Source: Alphaproteobacteria bacterium UBA828
Lineage (GTDB): Bacteria > Pseudomonadota > Alphaproteobacteria > UBA828
DNA length: 64,000 nucleotides
NCBI GenBank assembly: GCA_002296185.1
Contig: DBHM01000027.1
Location: forward strand, 137,375-201,374
Reading direction: 5' to 3'
Made by a program: the position numbers and the translations under genes. Positions within the stretch are counted from its first letter, which is position 1, and every line of letters begins with the position of its first letter. Below the pieces are notes generated by a model, which had not been told where the DNA came from, ran no database searches, and worked only from the letters and a program-made list of their open reading frames with translations. Shown here piece after piece: positions 19,541 through 29,009 of the stretch.

Positions 19541-20473
19541 TTAGTCAAACAAGCTAGATACGGATGATTCTGTGCTAATCCGACGAATTGCTTCCGCAAT
19601 TAGACTGGATATGGATAGCACATGGATATTTTCTGTTACACGGACAGCTTCAGTCATAGCGATACTATCTGTTATTATAAGTGATTCCAAATCTGATGAT
19701 GCAACTCTAGCTGTTGCGCCTCCTGACAATACCGCGTGTGTCACATAGGCATGCACTGATTTGGCGCCCGCTTTTTTTAGCGCCTCAGCGGCATTGCATA
19801 GAGTGCCTGCAGAGTCGACAATATCATCAACCATAATGCAATTTCTTCCCTCAACATCCCCAATAATATTCATTACTTCAGAAATTCCTGCCTTTTCTCG
19901 TCTTTTATCCACGATCGCTAGGTCTGCATTATGTCTTTGTGCGATTGATCTAGCTCTCAAAACCCCACCAACGTCAGGTGATACAAACATCAACTGATCT
20001 TTACTAAATCTCTTTGATATATCATTAGAAATGACTGGTGCGGAAAACAAATTATCAACAGGTATATCGAAGAATCCCTGAATTTGACCTGCATGAAGAT
20101 CTAGTGTTAGAACTCTATGCGCTCCAGCGGCTGTAATCAGATTAGCCACAAGCTTAGCTGAAATTGGGGTCCGTGCAGCTGATTTACGGTCCTGTCTTGC
20201 ATAGCCATAATAAGGTAGGACAGCTGTAATTCTTCTAGCCGAGGCTCTTCTCAGAGCGTCGATACATACCAAAAGCTCTAGAAGGTTATCATTAGCAGGA
20301 TATGATGTTGACTGGATTATGAAGACGTCTTCCCCGCGGACATTCTCATGGATCTCTACAAATACTTCCATATCTGCAAAGCGGTGAACAGAGGCTTTTG
20401 TTATTGGAGTATTAAGTGCTGCGGCTATTGCTTCCGCAAGCGGTCTATTACTATTTCCGGCAACAAGTCTCAT
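19541..20473 (-). CDS. prs: ribose-phosphate pyrophosphokinase
   Basis: Makes PRPP from ribose 5-phosphate and ATP. The class I signature is complete: [59 protein letters not shown] and the PRPP loop [16 protein letters not shown]. 310 residues, normal. Head of the minus-strand prs - rplY - pth - ychF group; PRPP supply also suits the guaBA purine genes further along, although these are not physically linked. Confidence 0.97.
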   Translation of the reverse strand: MRLVAGNSNRPLAEAIAAALNTPITKASVHRFADMEVFVEIHENVRGEDVFIIQSTSYPANDNLLELLVCIDALRRASARRITAVLPYYGYARQDRKSAARTPISAKLVANLITAAGAHRVLTLDLHAGQIQGFFDIPVDNLFSAPVISNDISKRFSKDQLMFVSPDVGGVLRARSIAQRHNADLAIVDKRREKAGISEVMNIIGDVEGRNCIMVDDIVDSAGTLCNAAEALKKAGAKSVHAYVTHAVLSGGATARVASSDLESLIITDSIAMTEAVRVTENIHVLSISSLIAEAIRRISTESSVSSLFD

Positions 20474-20630
20474 CTTTTTGGCAACATCCTTAGTGCGGTT
20501 TTTAGTACTTTTGGGTTAGAATTATTGGTTATACACTATTCCTGGTAATGGCACGGCTATTATGAGCGCCGGAATGTATCAATGGACTACTAAGCTGTAA
20601 ACAGGTTGGATGTCTACAGACGTAGAATTT

Positions 20631-21467
20631 CTATTTTTCCTTCTTATTGGAGCTGTTAATTATACTTATTATGGCTGGCAAAGCCTTTTTTGCCACGTTT
20701 CTACTTATTAATTTGGCACTGTTATTAAAATCTATGGGTTTAAGCCAGTTCTCCTGAGTAACTGTGCCAAGCCTGAATCCGTCATTTTTCATCACTGTCC
20801 ACTCTATTACTATATGCTTTAAGCTTGATTTACCATTATTGGCATAAATACTGCCAGCTATTAAATAGTCTGCTTTAACCAACTGATCTGTAATTGCAAA
20901 ACCTCTACTTATAAGCGATTTCCCTATAGCCCTTGAAAGATGTGAAGTTATTTTCTTAGGTTGACCACTTACTGGAATGATATGAAGTGTAATTAATTCA
21001 TCTTGGCCAGCAGAACTTAACTTCTTATGTATAAACCTTGCAACATTTTGAGCTATAGCCTCTCTACGGCGTAAATCTTGTCCAGAAAAAACATAGTCCT
21101 GAATTATAGATAAGATCATTTTTCCGTTGGAGTTATATAATCGAAAATAGATTTTCTTATCTTTTTTATTAGATTTTAATATTAAACTACCTTGATTAGT
21201 TGAATCGGCGCTAGCGATAATTCCAAATTCTAAAAGCGAATTAACTAATGCTTTTGTAAGTGATTTAGACTCTTGTTCAGGTAATTTTGTAATTCGCTGA
21301 ACAGCTATACCTGTTTTATCTATTAGCTGAAGAGAAGAGGCTGGTCTGTTGTATTTATCATCAGGCTTAAATGGTCGCGGTATTTCACCGCAGGCCGAAG
21401 AGAATAATAGCAGTAAGGCAAAAAAATGTGGTATTCGTTTAAATAACGACAGCAACACAACTTGCAA
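20631..21467 (-). CDS. putative lipoprotein of unknown function
   Basis: I do not recognise the family. The product (278 residues from the TTG at 21467) starts with a signal segment ending LFSSAC, so C26 could be lipidated, although the lipobox is imperfect. The mature part seems to hold two related alpha/beta units: one around residues 65-130 and one around 180-260, each with a helix ending in a SLLEFG/SLISRGF-type turn and a following strand. No cytoplasmic motif is visible. The start is non-ATG; GTG at 21458 and TTG at 21455 are alternatives, and a stop codon just upstream limits further extension. It follows pgeF on the same strand. Location in the periplasm or outer membrane is inferred. 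Confidence 0.65.
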   Translation of the reverse strand: MQVVLLSLFKRIPHFFALLLLFSSACGEIPRPFKPDDKYNRPASSLQLIDKTGIAVQRITKLPEQESKSLTKALVNSLLEFGIIASADSTNQGSLILKSNKKDKKIYFRLYNSNGKMILSIIQDYVFSGQDLRRREAIAQNVARFIHKKLSSAGQDELITLHIIPVSGQPKKITSHLSRAIGKSLISRGFAITDQLVKADYLIAGSIYANNGKSSLKHIVIEWTVMKNDGFRLGTVTQENWLKPIDFNNSAKLISRNVAKKALPAIISIINSSNKKEK

Positions 21468-21513
21468 CCATAGCTATACCTAACATAGCTAAAAAATATA
21501 CTAAATAGGGCAT
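21439..21513 (-). CDS. possible 24-residue membrane peptide between pgeF and the lipoprotein gene
   Basis: A short frame MPYLVYFLAMLGIAMVAS... ending VAVVI with one hydrophobic segment. It has a good ribosome site (GGAGAT about 9 bases upstream) right after the pgeF stop and overlaps the start of the lipoprotein frame by 29 bases in another frame, so it could couple translation of that TTG-start gene. Too short to recognise; it may also be a non-coding by-product of the leader. Confidence 0.3.
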   Translation of the reverse strand: MPYLVYFLAMLGIAMVASCVAVVI

Positions 21514-21518
21514 CGTAA

Positions 21519-22292
21519 TTATATCTCCAGGGAGATAACTGATAATAAGCGGCCATAATCACCACCGCCATTATGACAAGTTCGTCTGTAACTAAAAAAT
21601 CTATCAGAATCAGCATAAGTGTCAGCTGAAATAGTATCAATCAAGCCAATGTTAGCCAACTGTAGCTGGTTTTTAATAAATTCGGGTAGATCAAACATAA
21701 GAGATTGATGATTTAGCGCAGGATTAAAAAATCTCTTATTTTCTAGACTAAGGTTTATAAAAGGTTCAGCAAATGATCGACTTACTTCGTAACTTTGTGG
21801 GCCAATAGTTGGGCCTATAATCGCAACCGTATATTTTGGAAGGGCCCCAAGACTAGACATAGCATCTACGGTAGATTTAATTATGCCTCCCAGAGCCCCC
21901 TTCCAGCCAGCGTGGGTTGCTGCGATAACCTGTGCTTTATAGTTCGAGAGCAGTATAGGTGCGCAATCAGCAGTTAAAACGCCTAAGGGTACATTAAAAT
22001 TATTAGTAATCAACGCGTCGCATTTTGGTCTATCGTGTATCTCGGTTGATTGGTCTATGATTTTTACTACAGAGCTATGTATTTGCCATGCTGTTCGAAG
22101 TTTAAATTTTTCTAGATCCAGTGCTGAGAGTGCAATTGTTTGATTTTTACTTATTAAAGCAGGGTCATCATGAGAGCCTATTCCACAGTTAAGGGAGTGG
22201 TAGCGTCCAGTGCTAACACCCCCGTTTCTCGTAAAAAAACCATGTTTTACAGAGTGTTGGTCGAGAGCTTGGTGTTGAATTAGGTTTGTCAT
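21519..22292 (-). CDS. pgeF: peptidoglycan editing factor PgeF (multicopper-oxidase-like laccase domain)
   Basis: YfiH/DUF152 family cytoplasmic enzyme that corrects wrongly built peptidoglycan precursors (known for E. coli YfiH). The zinc/catalytic residues are visible in TADCAPI and ATHAGWKGALGG, and the C-terminal RRTCHNGG...GRLLSVISL motif is present. 257 residues, normal. Starts 6 bases after the methyltransferase stop; the pgeF - methyltransferase - lgt order is common in alphaproteobacteria. Confidence 0.93.
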   Translation of the reverse strand: MTNLIQHQALDQHSVKHGFFTRNGGVSTGRYHSLNCGIGSHDDPALISKNQTIALSALDLEKFKLRTAWQIHSSVVKIIDQSTEIHDRPKCDALITNNFNVPLGVLTADCAPILLSNYKAQVIAATHAGWKGALGGIIKSTVDAMSSLGALPKYTVAIIGPTIGPQSYEVSRSFAEPFINLSLENKRFFNPALNHQSLMFDLPEFIKNQLQLANIGLIDTISADTYADSDRFFSYRRTCHNGGGDYGRLLSVISLEI

Positions 22293-22298
22293 AGATTT

Positions 22299-23417
22299 CT
22301 AATATGTATTTATAAATTTATTATAAGAGCAATTTTCAAATCCTGGGGGCATAGGTGAGCTATCGTCAGTTATAGCTATAGCTTTAAACATGCTGCCCAT
22401 TTGCTCAGGATCAATAAGCCTATCTAGTGCACGCTGTATTTCAAGGCCAGATTGCGTATTGGAATTATTCCGCAAATAGGATGCTCTTGTTTCTATACCT
22501 AGTCTTCTTAAAAATTGACTTTGCATTATAGGTCCCCAATGCAAAACCCCAATATTAGAGATGGCTCTTTGAAGGGCCTGGAAGTCCAGATGCGCTGTAA
22601 GGTCAGCAGTTCCTGGATCGACTAGTACTGGATGGAATTTATGATTTTTAACAGCCTGAAGCGTTTCCCCTATTGCTGTTTGGGTATGCCCATAATCGAT
22701 AATAAGTATTACTCCCCCCTCAACTGATATTTTTTTAGCAAGTATTTTAACCATTTTTTCTCTAGCTGGAGAAAATTCAAATATTGATCCCTCCTCAGTT
22801 CTTTCTTTAATTATCTCTGATGGAAGCTGCTCCTCCTTTGCTTCAGGACCTGAAGAAAATATTAGTTTTTGGTTAATATCGTTGGTTACTGATATCTGTC
22901 TTTCATGCCAACAACCAGTATCATATACCAACTGATTAACTGGAAGGGCATCAAAGAATTCGTTTGCAATGATTATTGATGGTCCAGGGGGAATGCTATT
23001 TATAGAATTATGCCAAATAACTTCCCTGTCTTTTAAGGTATATTGCTGAACGCGCTTTAATTTTGGATTTATTTCCACTAAATGTGTTTCAAATTTTTCG
23101 GGCGATTTATCTATCTTTGATATTGATCTCAGAATGTCATTGATTAATACACCATGCCCCGGACCAAGTTCTATGAGTTTTATCTGCGCATTATCAGATA
23201 ATTGTTTATGCATTAGTGTTACCCAGATTCCAATTATTTCCCCAAACATTTGAGAGATTTCAGGTGCAGTGATAAAGTCACCAGATGTACCTATGGGATC
23301 AATAGTTTTATAGTAACCAAATTCTGGGTGACTAAGGGCTAAGTCCATATAGTGTTCTACAGATATAGGGCCGTTTTTTTCTATAAGTTTTTTAATTATT
23401 ATTTCAAGTGATGCCAT
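22299..23417 (-). CDS. class I SAM-dependent methyltransferase, MidA/NDUFAF7 family
   Basis: Homolog of mitochondrial NDUFAF7, which methylates an arginine of complex I subunit NDUFS2. The N-terminus IKKLIEKNGPISVEHYMDLAL and the SAM site LIELGPGHGVLINDILR are typical, as is IIANEFFDALPVNQLV. Length 372 residues. It abuts the lgt gene with no gap. The substrate in bacteria is an inference by homology. Confidence 0.92.
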   Translation of the reverse strand: MASLEIIIKKLIEKNGPISVEHYMDLALSHPEFGYYKTIDPIGTSGDFITAPEISQMFGEIIGIWVTLMHKQLSDNAQIKLIELGPGHGVLINDILRSISKIDKSPEKFETHLVEINPKLKRVQQYTLKDREVIWHNSINSIPPGPSIIIANEFFDALPVNQLVYDTGCWHERQISVTNDINQKLIFSSGPEAKEEQLPSEIIKERTEEGSIFEFSPAREKMVKILAKKISVEGGVILIIDYGHTQTAIGETLQAVKNHKFHPVLVDPGTADLTAHLDFQALQRAISNIGVLHWGPIMQSQFLRRLGIETRASYLRNNSNTQSGLEIQRALDRLIDPEQMGSMFKAIAITDDSSPMPPGFENCSYNKFINTY

Positions 23418-24224
23418 CTAATTTGAACGTCCATTAAGTAACGGTTTTATAACTAAAATTAGACCAAATAGTAACATTGGAAGAGAGAGTAATTGCCCCA
23501 TGGTAATGCTAGAAAAAATAAAACCAAGAGAAGCATCCGGTTCCCGAAACAATTCAACAATTATTCGAGATATGGAATAACCAATTAAAAAGACACCTGT
23601 AATAAGCCCTGGAAATTTATTGAGCTTAAAGAAAAATGTTAAAAAACTTAGTAAAATAAATAAAACTAATCCCTCAAGAAGGGCCTCATATAACTGACTG
23701 GGATGACGAGGAAACTCTCCTCCTCTTGGGAAAACAATTGCCCAAGGAACTTCACTAGGCCTACCAAAGAGTTCTCCATTAATAAAATTTGCTATTCTTC
23801 CAAAGAATAAACCGATAGGAGCAGCCATAGATACAACATCAGTGAGTTTTAGTAGCGGTAAGCTCTTTTTTCTTGAAAAAAGAATAAGGCCTAAAATCAT
23901 TCCGACTAATCCCCCATGAAAGGACATGCCTCCATTCCAGATCATAAGTATTTGAATTGGATCTGAGAAATACTTACTGGGCTCGTAGAAAAAAACATAT
24001 CCTAGACGTCCTCCAAGAATGATAGCTAGGGTTGAGAATACGAGAAGATCATCGACTTGACGCTTTGTAAGTGATGCTATTCCTTTGCGGCTAAGATAAT
24101 GAATATAAAGCCAACCTAGAAGTAATCCGGCCACATAAGCAAGAGCGTACCATCTTATTTCAAGCGGACCAATTTTTAGTGCTACTTCTTCTATCATTGG
24201 AAAAGTAAGGGCAACTGTTAGCAT
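23418..24224 (-). CDS. lgt: prolipoprotein diacylglyceryl transferase
   Basis: Inner-membrane enzyme that attaches diacylglycerol to the lipobox Cys of prolipoproteins. Seven hydrophobic helices, and the Lgt signature GRIANFINGELFGRP plus GGMSFHGGLVG with the catalytic His region are visible. 268 residues. Its ATG shares one base with the hldD stop (TAATG), so the genes are translationally coupled. Confidence 0.96.
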   Translation of the reverse strand: MLTVALTFPMIEEVALKIGPLEIRWYALAYVAGLLLGWLYIHYLSRKGIASLTKRQVDDLLVFSTLAIILGGRLGYVFFYEPSKYFSDPIQILMIWNGGMSFHGGLVGMILGLILFSRKKSLPLLKLTDVVSMAAPIGLFFGRIANFINGELFGRPSEVPWAIVFPRGGEFPRHPSQLYEALLEGLVLFILLSFLTFFFKLNKFPGLITGVFLIGYSISRIIVELFREPDASLGFIFSSITMGQLLSLPMLLFGLILVIKPLLNGRSN

Positions 24225-25204
24225 TAGAGGTAGGGATCAGGCTTAATAAGAAATTGTTGAACATATTTTCTTATTCCCGCCTCCAGACTCGTTGGTTGTT
24301 TGGTGTATCCTGTATTGATAAGACGTTCCATATTTGCTTCTGTAAAATATTGATACTTAGGCCTTAGATCTACAGGCATATCTATATATTTTATTTTTTC
24401 CGGTTTATCCAAAGCGGCAAACAATGCGCAGGCTAGCTCACGAAAGCTCCGAGCTTTTCCGGTTCCCACATTAAAAATTCCATTTACGTTACCTTTTTCA
24501 ACTAGCCATAAAATAATATTCACACAATCACCAACCCATACGAAGTCCCTTAGTTGTTCGCCATCAGCATAGTTAGGGTCATGGGATTTGAAGAGTTTAA
24601 CTTCTCCATTTGTCATTGCATCAGGAAATATTGTAGCCGCAACACTTCTTTGGTTTCCTTTGTGATATTCATTAGGGCCATATACATTAAAAAACTTTAA
24701 TCCCACCCATTGTGGGGGATATTTGTGGCCCGATGAGATTTGACTAACGATTTTGCGATCAAAAAGATGTTTAGATCTTCCATAATGGTTCAGAGGACGT
24801 AACTTAGAAAGGGATTTGGGGTCGTAATCGTCCTCAAAACCCATGTTACCATTTCCATATGTAGCTGCTGACGAGGCATATATAAATGGCACTTTATTTT
24901 CTACGCACCAATCCCATAACTTTAGGCTGTATTGATAATTATTTTTAACAAAAAGTGAGGCATCTGTAATCATCGTTGAGGAAGTTGCTCCCATATGAAG
25001 AATGGCTTGTATATTTGACTTATTCTTAGTGCAGAAATTAAGAAGCATTGGGGGTGCAACAAAGTCGTGAATGTTTCTCTTAGAAATATTTTCTAAATGC
25101 GCATTTGGTTCATCTGATACAACCAGCTCTTTATATCCTCTCTGCTCAAGTGAAGCTAAAATATTAGAGCCTATAAAACCAGTGCCTCCTGTTACAATAA
25201 TCAT
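24224..25204 (-). CDS. hldD: ADP-glyceromanno-heptose 6-epimerase
   Basis: Extended SDR epimerase that makes ADP-L-glycero-D-manno-heptose for the LPS inner core. The nucleotide site IIVTGGTGFIGSN, the catalytic Y-x3-K in NHYGRSKHLFD and the heptose epimerase segments VGLKFFNVYGPNEYHKG and QLRDFVWVGDC are visible. A GTG at 25216 also opens the frame, but the ATG at 25204 (MIIVTGG...) matches the family start. Its presence implies heptose-containing LPS. Confidence 0.94.
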   Translation of the reverse strand: MIIVTGGTGFIGSNILASLEQRGYKELVVSDEPNAHLENISKRNIHDFVAPPMLLNFCTKNKSNIQAILHMGATSSTMITDASLFVKNNYQYSLKLWDWCVENKVPFIYASSAATYGNGNMGFEDDYDPKSLSKLRPLNHYGRSKHLFDRKIVSQISSGHKYPPQWVGLKFFNVYGPNEYHKGNQRSVAATIFPDAMTNGEVKLFKSHDPNYADGEQLRDFVWVGDCVNIILWLVEKGNVNGIFNVGTGKARSFRELACALFAALDKPEKIKYIDMPVDLRPKYQYFTEANMERLINTGYTKQPTSLEAGIRKYVQQFLIKPDPYL

Positions 25205-25318
25205 ATCTTCTCGCACCTCGAAAACTCTTGCATTCGTATCCCCCAGGGCCTAGGAATTAGGATATAAAATATCTTTAAGGTATGCTCGCATAATTCAAGT
25301 CTAATTGGGAGACATCTG

Positions 25319-25585
25319 ATGAAAGTTGATAGCAAATTATTGGATGACCTTACGCGAATAGCTGGGAGTGCTATAGGTGCTGCAGGTGGTATGAGAAATG
25401 AGCTAGAAGTGGCATTTAAGCGGCGTTTAGAGGAGGCAATATCTAACATGGATGTGGTTACCCGTTCAGAATTTGATGCAGTCAAAGAAATAGCCCTAAA
25501 GGCTCGGTCTGAACAAGAGTTATTAACAGAACGTCTTAGTCAGATAGAGGCCAATTTAAGTAATAATACTTCTACAAAAGACTAA
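25319..25585 (+). CDS. ubiK: UbiK accessory factor / BMFP domain protein
   Basis: Small helical protein (88 residues) of the BMFP/DUF526 family that assists ubiquinone synthesis. The Gly/Ala-rich amphipathic start (LLDDLTRIAGSAIGAAGGMR) and the C-terminal coiled coil (FDAVKEIALKARSEQELLTERLSQIE, split by heptads) are typical. It diverges from hldD/lgt, as in many alphaproteobacteria. Confidence 0.9.
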   Translation: MKVDSKLLDDLTRIAGSAIGAAGGMRNELEVAFKRRLEEAISNMDVVTRSEFDAVKEIALKARSEQELLTERLSQIEANLSNNTSTKD

Positions 25586-25614
25586 TTAAAACAATTACAT
25601 ATATTATATTTATG

Positions 25615-25637
25615 ACTAAATCGAACCTTGATTTAGT
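25615..25637 (+). other. hairpin downstream of ubiK
   Basis: An 8-bp perfect stem (actaaatc / gatttagt) with a 7-base loop, 30 bases after ubiK. No T-run follows on the plus strand, so it is a weak terminator candidate at best. A second 7-bp hairpin (tactaca / tgtagta) lies at 25707-25726 in the same gap. Confidence 0.35.
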
Positions 25638-25812
25638 ATGTATTGGTATCTTCTAATTTTCATTAAAAAATCTTAAAAATCAACAAATTGATCATTGAAA
25701 TTCCTGTACTACATTCTATTGTAGTAACCAGAACATATAGTAGCTTATTTAACATGTGATACAAAATATTGTAGCTATTAGAGCTGCCATTAATCTAGTT
25801 TAGGAATATTTT

Positions 25813-26316
25813 ATGACTGGTGATTTAGCAGATATGATGGAAAGTAATGGTGGTGCTTTAGAGGTGGTTGAGCGTGTAGTTAGTGCCGCAGAGCTCCAAT
25901 TTGAAAGATTTAGTACAGAAGACCTGGCTGCTGAATATCAAGGTAGATGGGGTATGTATCAGCTTTGGTTTGCAGTCCGCCAAGACGTGCAAGTAATGCA
26001 TGTATCATGTGCCCTAGACTTAAAAATTGTAGGCTCAGAATTTGATTCTATATATCCTCTGTTGGCTAGAATCAATGAAAGACTATGGTTGGGTCATTTT
26101 GATGTTTGGCACTCAGAAGGACAGCCTACATGGCGGCATTCAATAGTTTTTAGGGCTGGTCCGATTCCAAATGACCAGCAAATAGCTGATATAGTAGGCA
26201 CAGCTTTGGACGATTGCGAGAAATACTTCCCTGCTTTTAAAGAGGTTCTAAATTATGGAACGGACCCAGAAATTGCAATTGCTTCAGCAATAGTGGACAC
26301 GGTCGGCGTAGCATAA
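25813..26316 (+). CDS. YbjN domain-containing protein
   Basis: A 167-residue cytoplasmic protein of the YbjN family, whose fold resembles type III secretion chaperones. Recognisable are the AEYQGRWGMYQLWFAVRQDVQVMHVSCALDL core and LLARINERLWLGHFDVW. Function unknown. It overlaps the proC start by one base (TAATG), the usual pairing in Rhodospirillales-type genomes. Confidence 0.88.
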   Translation: MTGDLADMMESNGGALEVVERVVSAAELQFERFSTEDLAAEYQGRWGMYQLWFAVRQDVQVMHVSCALDLKIVGSEFDSIYPLLARINERLWLGHFDVWHSEGQPTWRHSIVFRAGPIPNDQQIADIVGTALDDCEKYFPAFKEVLNYGTDPEIAIASAIVDTVGVA

Positions 26317-27140
26317 TGGCTGCAATATCTGATGTTTCTCTGCTTTTAGTTGGTGGCGGAAAGATGGGAGGCGCCCTCCTCAATGGCTGGCTAAGCAATG
26401 GCCTACAACCGGAAAATGTTGTTCTAGTTGATAAAAATTCAGAAATTTTATCCTCTTTTAGTGACATAGGTATATCTACTGTTTTAAGCCCTTTAAAGAT
26501 TGACCCTGATTTTTCGGCTGACATCATTTTTTTTGCAGTCAAGCCAGATTTAGTGGTAGAAGTATCTAATTCATATAAAAAATTTATTAGTAATGGTGCA
26601 CTTCTCATATCTGTGGCAGCTGGGGTTAAAATATCAGCACTTGAGGTCCATTCGGGTAGCGTTCCAATAATTCGCGCGATGCCTAATACACCTTCATCAA
26701 TTGGTAGAGGTATCACAGCAGTTTGTGCAAATAACAAGGTTATTTCTCTACAGAAAGAAATTTGTGAAGAATTATTTAGAGCTGTTGGTGACGTAATTTG
26801 GATTTCTGAAGAATCACATATGGATGCTGTTACGGCAGTATCTGGGAGTGGACCGGCATATCTTTTCTTGATGATTGAATGTCTCTCAGAAGCTGGAATA
26901 TCTATTGGTTTAGATCCAGATATTTCTTACAAGCTAGCTCTAGAAACTATTGCAGGTTCGTCAGAATTAGCAAGAAATGACTCTGAGCCTCCAAATATAC
27001 TAAGAGAAAATGTAACAAGCCCAGGTGGCACTACTGAAGCTGCTCTTGATATTTTGATGTCAGAAAACGGTTTGAAATACTTGCTAGATAAAGCTGTTAA
27101 AGCAGCCTATCAGAGGTCTAAGGATTTAGCGGGTAGATAA
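26316..27140 (+). CDS. proC: pyrroline-5-carboxylate reductase
   Basis: NAD(P)H-dependent last step of proline synthesis. Rossmann start LLLVGGGKMGGALLNGWL, IRAMPNTPSSIGRG, and the dimerisation signature SGSGPAYLFLMIECLSEAG are visible, ending with VTSPGGTTEAALDIL. 274 residues. Translationally coupled to the YbjN gene. Confidence 0.96.
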   Translation: MAAISDVSLLLVGGGKMGGALLNGWLSNGLQPENVVLVDKNSEILSSFSDIGISTVLSPLKIDPDFSADIIFFAVKPDLVVEVSNSYKKFISNGALLISVAAGVKISALEVHSGSVPIIRAMPNTPSSIGRGITAVCANNKVISLQKEICEELFRAVGDVIWISEESHMDAVTAVSGSGPAYLFLMIECLSEAGISIGLDPDISYKLALETIAGSSELARNDSEPPNILRENVTSPGGTTEAALDILMSENGLKYLLDKAVKAAYQRSKDLAGR

Positions 27141-27679
27141 AATTGAAATACCTGAATGCATCTATGAGAAAAATGGTGGAGCAGATTTTGCGCTCTATTT
27201 TGAAGAGCAGATTGTAAGGATGTTACGGCAACGACACGATTTCAGTCGTGTCAAAGCGAAGCATATAGAATGCTCATGGGTTACTAACGACAAAAGCTCT
27301 GATCTCTGGTAGCGTATTAGGTCGAAAAAACCAGAAAACAGGTTTAATCATGAAAAATATAATTTTAGTGATTACATTTATATTGTTTGTTGGTGTCGCC
27401 AATAGTGTCTCGGCAAATCTCTTCAATCTGAATATTGCGAAATGGTTTGGTCGAACCTAGAAAGCAATATGGGATTACTTAAACGTTCAAAAGAGTTTGT
27501 AAGTAGAGAATACAAAAAAGCCCCCAGAACGCAGCTAGTATATAAATGATTGGGAAAATGAATTAATATTGCTTTTATCTGAAACAGCTAATTGGTCGAC
27601 CATTTGGAACAATGTTTGTACAGCCTGATGGGGTTGTTTAGAATAGATTAAAAATCTTGTAATAGCATTCTATTCATAG
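27141..27679. other. 539-base gap after proC with gene remnants
   Basis: The gap lies between proC and the convergent histidine kinase gene. Its left part (27126-27310, plus strand) contains an open frame without a usual start codon that reads like protein (DKIEIPECIYEKNGGADFAL...NDKSSDLW, stop at 27310). Its right part holds the frameshifted secreted-protein gene listed separately. A perfect 7-bp hairpin (gacacga / tcgtgtc) lies at 27233-27252. No intact gene is visible. Confidence 0.5.
27350..27628 (+). pseudogene. decayed gene for a small secreted protein (two frameshifts)
   Basis: An ATG at 27350 begins a good signal peptide (MKNIILVITFILFVGVANS then VSA). The original frame stops at 27460, but protein-like sequence continues in the next frame (LQSEYCEMVWSNLESNMGLL...RTQLVY, from about 27418 to 27543), and after a second shift in a third frame (NDWENELILLLSETANWSTI then WNNVCTA, stop at 27626-27628). 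Put together this gives a secreted protein of about 90 residues with two Cys. Two frame changes could be real decay or assembly errors. Family not recognised. Confidence 0.5.
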
Positions 27680-29005
27680 CTATTTGGGAAGCCTCAGCTG
27701 AGCTCTCAGTCCGCCCAAATTGCTATCTGACATACGTATATCCCCGCCATGGGATCGAGCAACATCAAGAGCAATTGCAAGTCCTAGTCCTGCGCCTCCA
27801 GTATTGGGATTGCGGGCTTCGTCAATTCGGTAGAAGGGTTTAAAGATAGATTCTTTTTGATTATCAGGTACACCTGGCCCATCATCTTCTATATTAATTT
27901 CTATATTATCTTTGTTTACCTCTACACTTACTCTTACATTTTTACCAAAATGTGTAGCATTCTCCATAAGATTGGTAAGGCATCTCTTCATTGCTGATGG
28001 CCTTACGGAAATTAAAATTTCTTTATGTGGAATATAAGTTAAGTTATTACTATTATTTTTTATATTTTCAACTACAGTTTTAATTATTAATCCAAGGTTT
28101 GCTTCAACTGGAGACTCGCCTTCTTGCCCCTGAGCGAATGATAAATATTCATTTATCATTTTTTCCATTTCGATAATATCGCGGTTTATTTCATCTATTC
28201 CAGGAGATTCTTTATTGGTATTTTCTATTATAGCTAATTGTAATTTCATTCTAGTAAGAGGTGTACGAAGATCATGACTAACACCAGCAAGCATTTCAGT
28301 GCGCTGGTCAATATATCTTCTTATCCTAGCGCGCATTTTGATAAACGCATTTGCTGCCTGACGTATTTCTTTGGCACCCGAAGGTTTAAAGCCTGAATAA
28401 TCATGACCTTTACCAAAAGCATTTGCAGCATCTGCAAGCCGCCTAATAGGTCTAATCTGGTTACGAAGAAACAGAATAGCTAGTGCGCTAACAATGATGA
28501 ATGTGCCAACCATCCAAAGTACAAATATATATGTCGTAGAGCTATCCAGTCTTTTACGCGGAGTTAAAATATCCATAACTTCATCACGTAGCTGTATACG
28601 AATTGATAGTTTTCCATCAGGGCGTCGAGTATCTATATGAAATGGAAAATACATTCTTTCAGATATCGCTGAATGGAGTACTCTGTCGATTATACGTGAG
28701 CTTTTCTTTGGCGGCTCATTAGGGAGTATAGCCCCTTTCTCCAAGCTAACATCTATTTGCATTTCTCTAAGGGCAGCATCAAGTATCCAAGCTCTTTTTT
28801 TAGGATCTGACTCAATCTGTAACTCCCGCATGACGTAAGCTACATCGCCAGCAATTCCAAGCGCGAGTCTTCTGCTAACTGTATCCCAATGACGCTCATA
28901 AAATATGTATGTAATGACACATTGAAGTAATATTAGTGGTACTAGCATTATGAGCAAAGAACGCCAGAATAAACCTCTTGGTGCTAAATTTTTTAATCGT
29001 GCCAT
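27680..29005 (-). CDS. sensor histidine kinase, EnvZ-like
   Basis: Inner-membrane sensor kinase of 441 residues: helix 1 (about 14-36), periplasmic domain (37-155), helix 2 (156-180), HAMP (181-235), H-box with phospho-acceptor H244 in GVSHDLRTPLTRMK, and an ATPase domain with N box NLMENATHFGK, G1 box DDGPGVPDNQ and G2 box GGAGLGLAIA. It starts 4 bases after the response regulator gene. The signal is not evident; EnvZ-like sensors in alphaproteobacteria often respond to envelope or osmotic conditions. Confidence 0.93.
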   Translation of the reverse strand: MARLKNLAPRGLFWRSLLIMLVPLILLQCVITYIFYERHWDTVSRRLALGIAGDVAYVMRELQIESDPKKRAWILDAALREMQIDVSLEKGAILPNEPPKKSSRIIDRVLHSAISERMYFPFHIDTRRPDGKLSIRIQLRDEVMDILTPRKRLDSSTTYIFVLWMVGTFIIVSALAILFLRNQIRPIRRLADAANAFGKGHDYSGFKPSGAKEIRQAANAFIKMRARIRRYIDQRTEMLAGVSHDLRTPLTRMKLQLAIIENTNKESPGIDEINRDIIEMEKMINEYLSFAQGQEGESPVEANLGLIIKTVVENIKNNSNNLTYIPHKEILISVRPSAMKRCLTNLMENATHFGKNVRVSVEVNKDNIEINIEDDGPGVPDNQKESIFKPFYRIDEARNPNTGGAGLGLAIALDVARSHGGDIRMSDSNLGGLRAQLRLPK

Positions 29006-29009
29006 CTAA

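Noticed and set aside
27233..27252. 7-bp hairpin as terminator for proC
   Set aside because: No T-run follows on either strand, and it lies about 90 bases after the proC stop.
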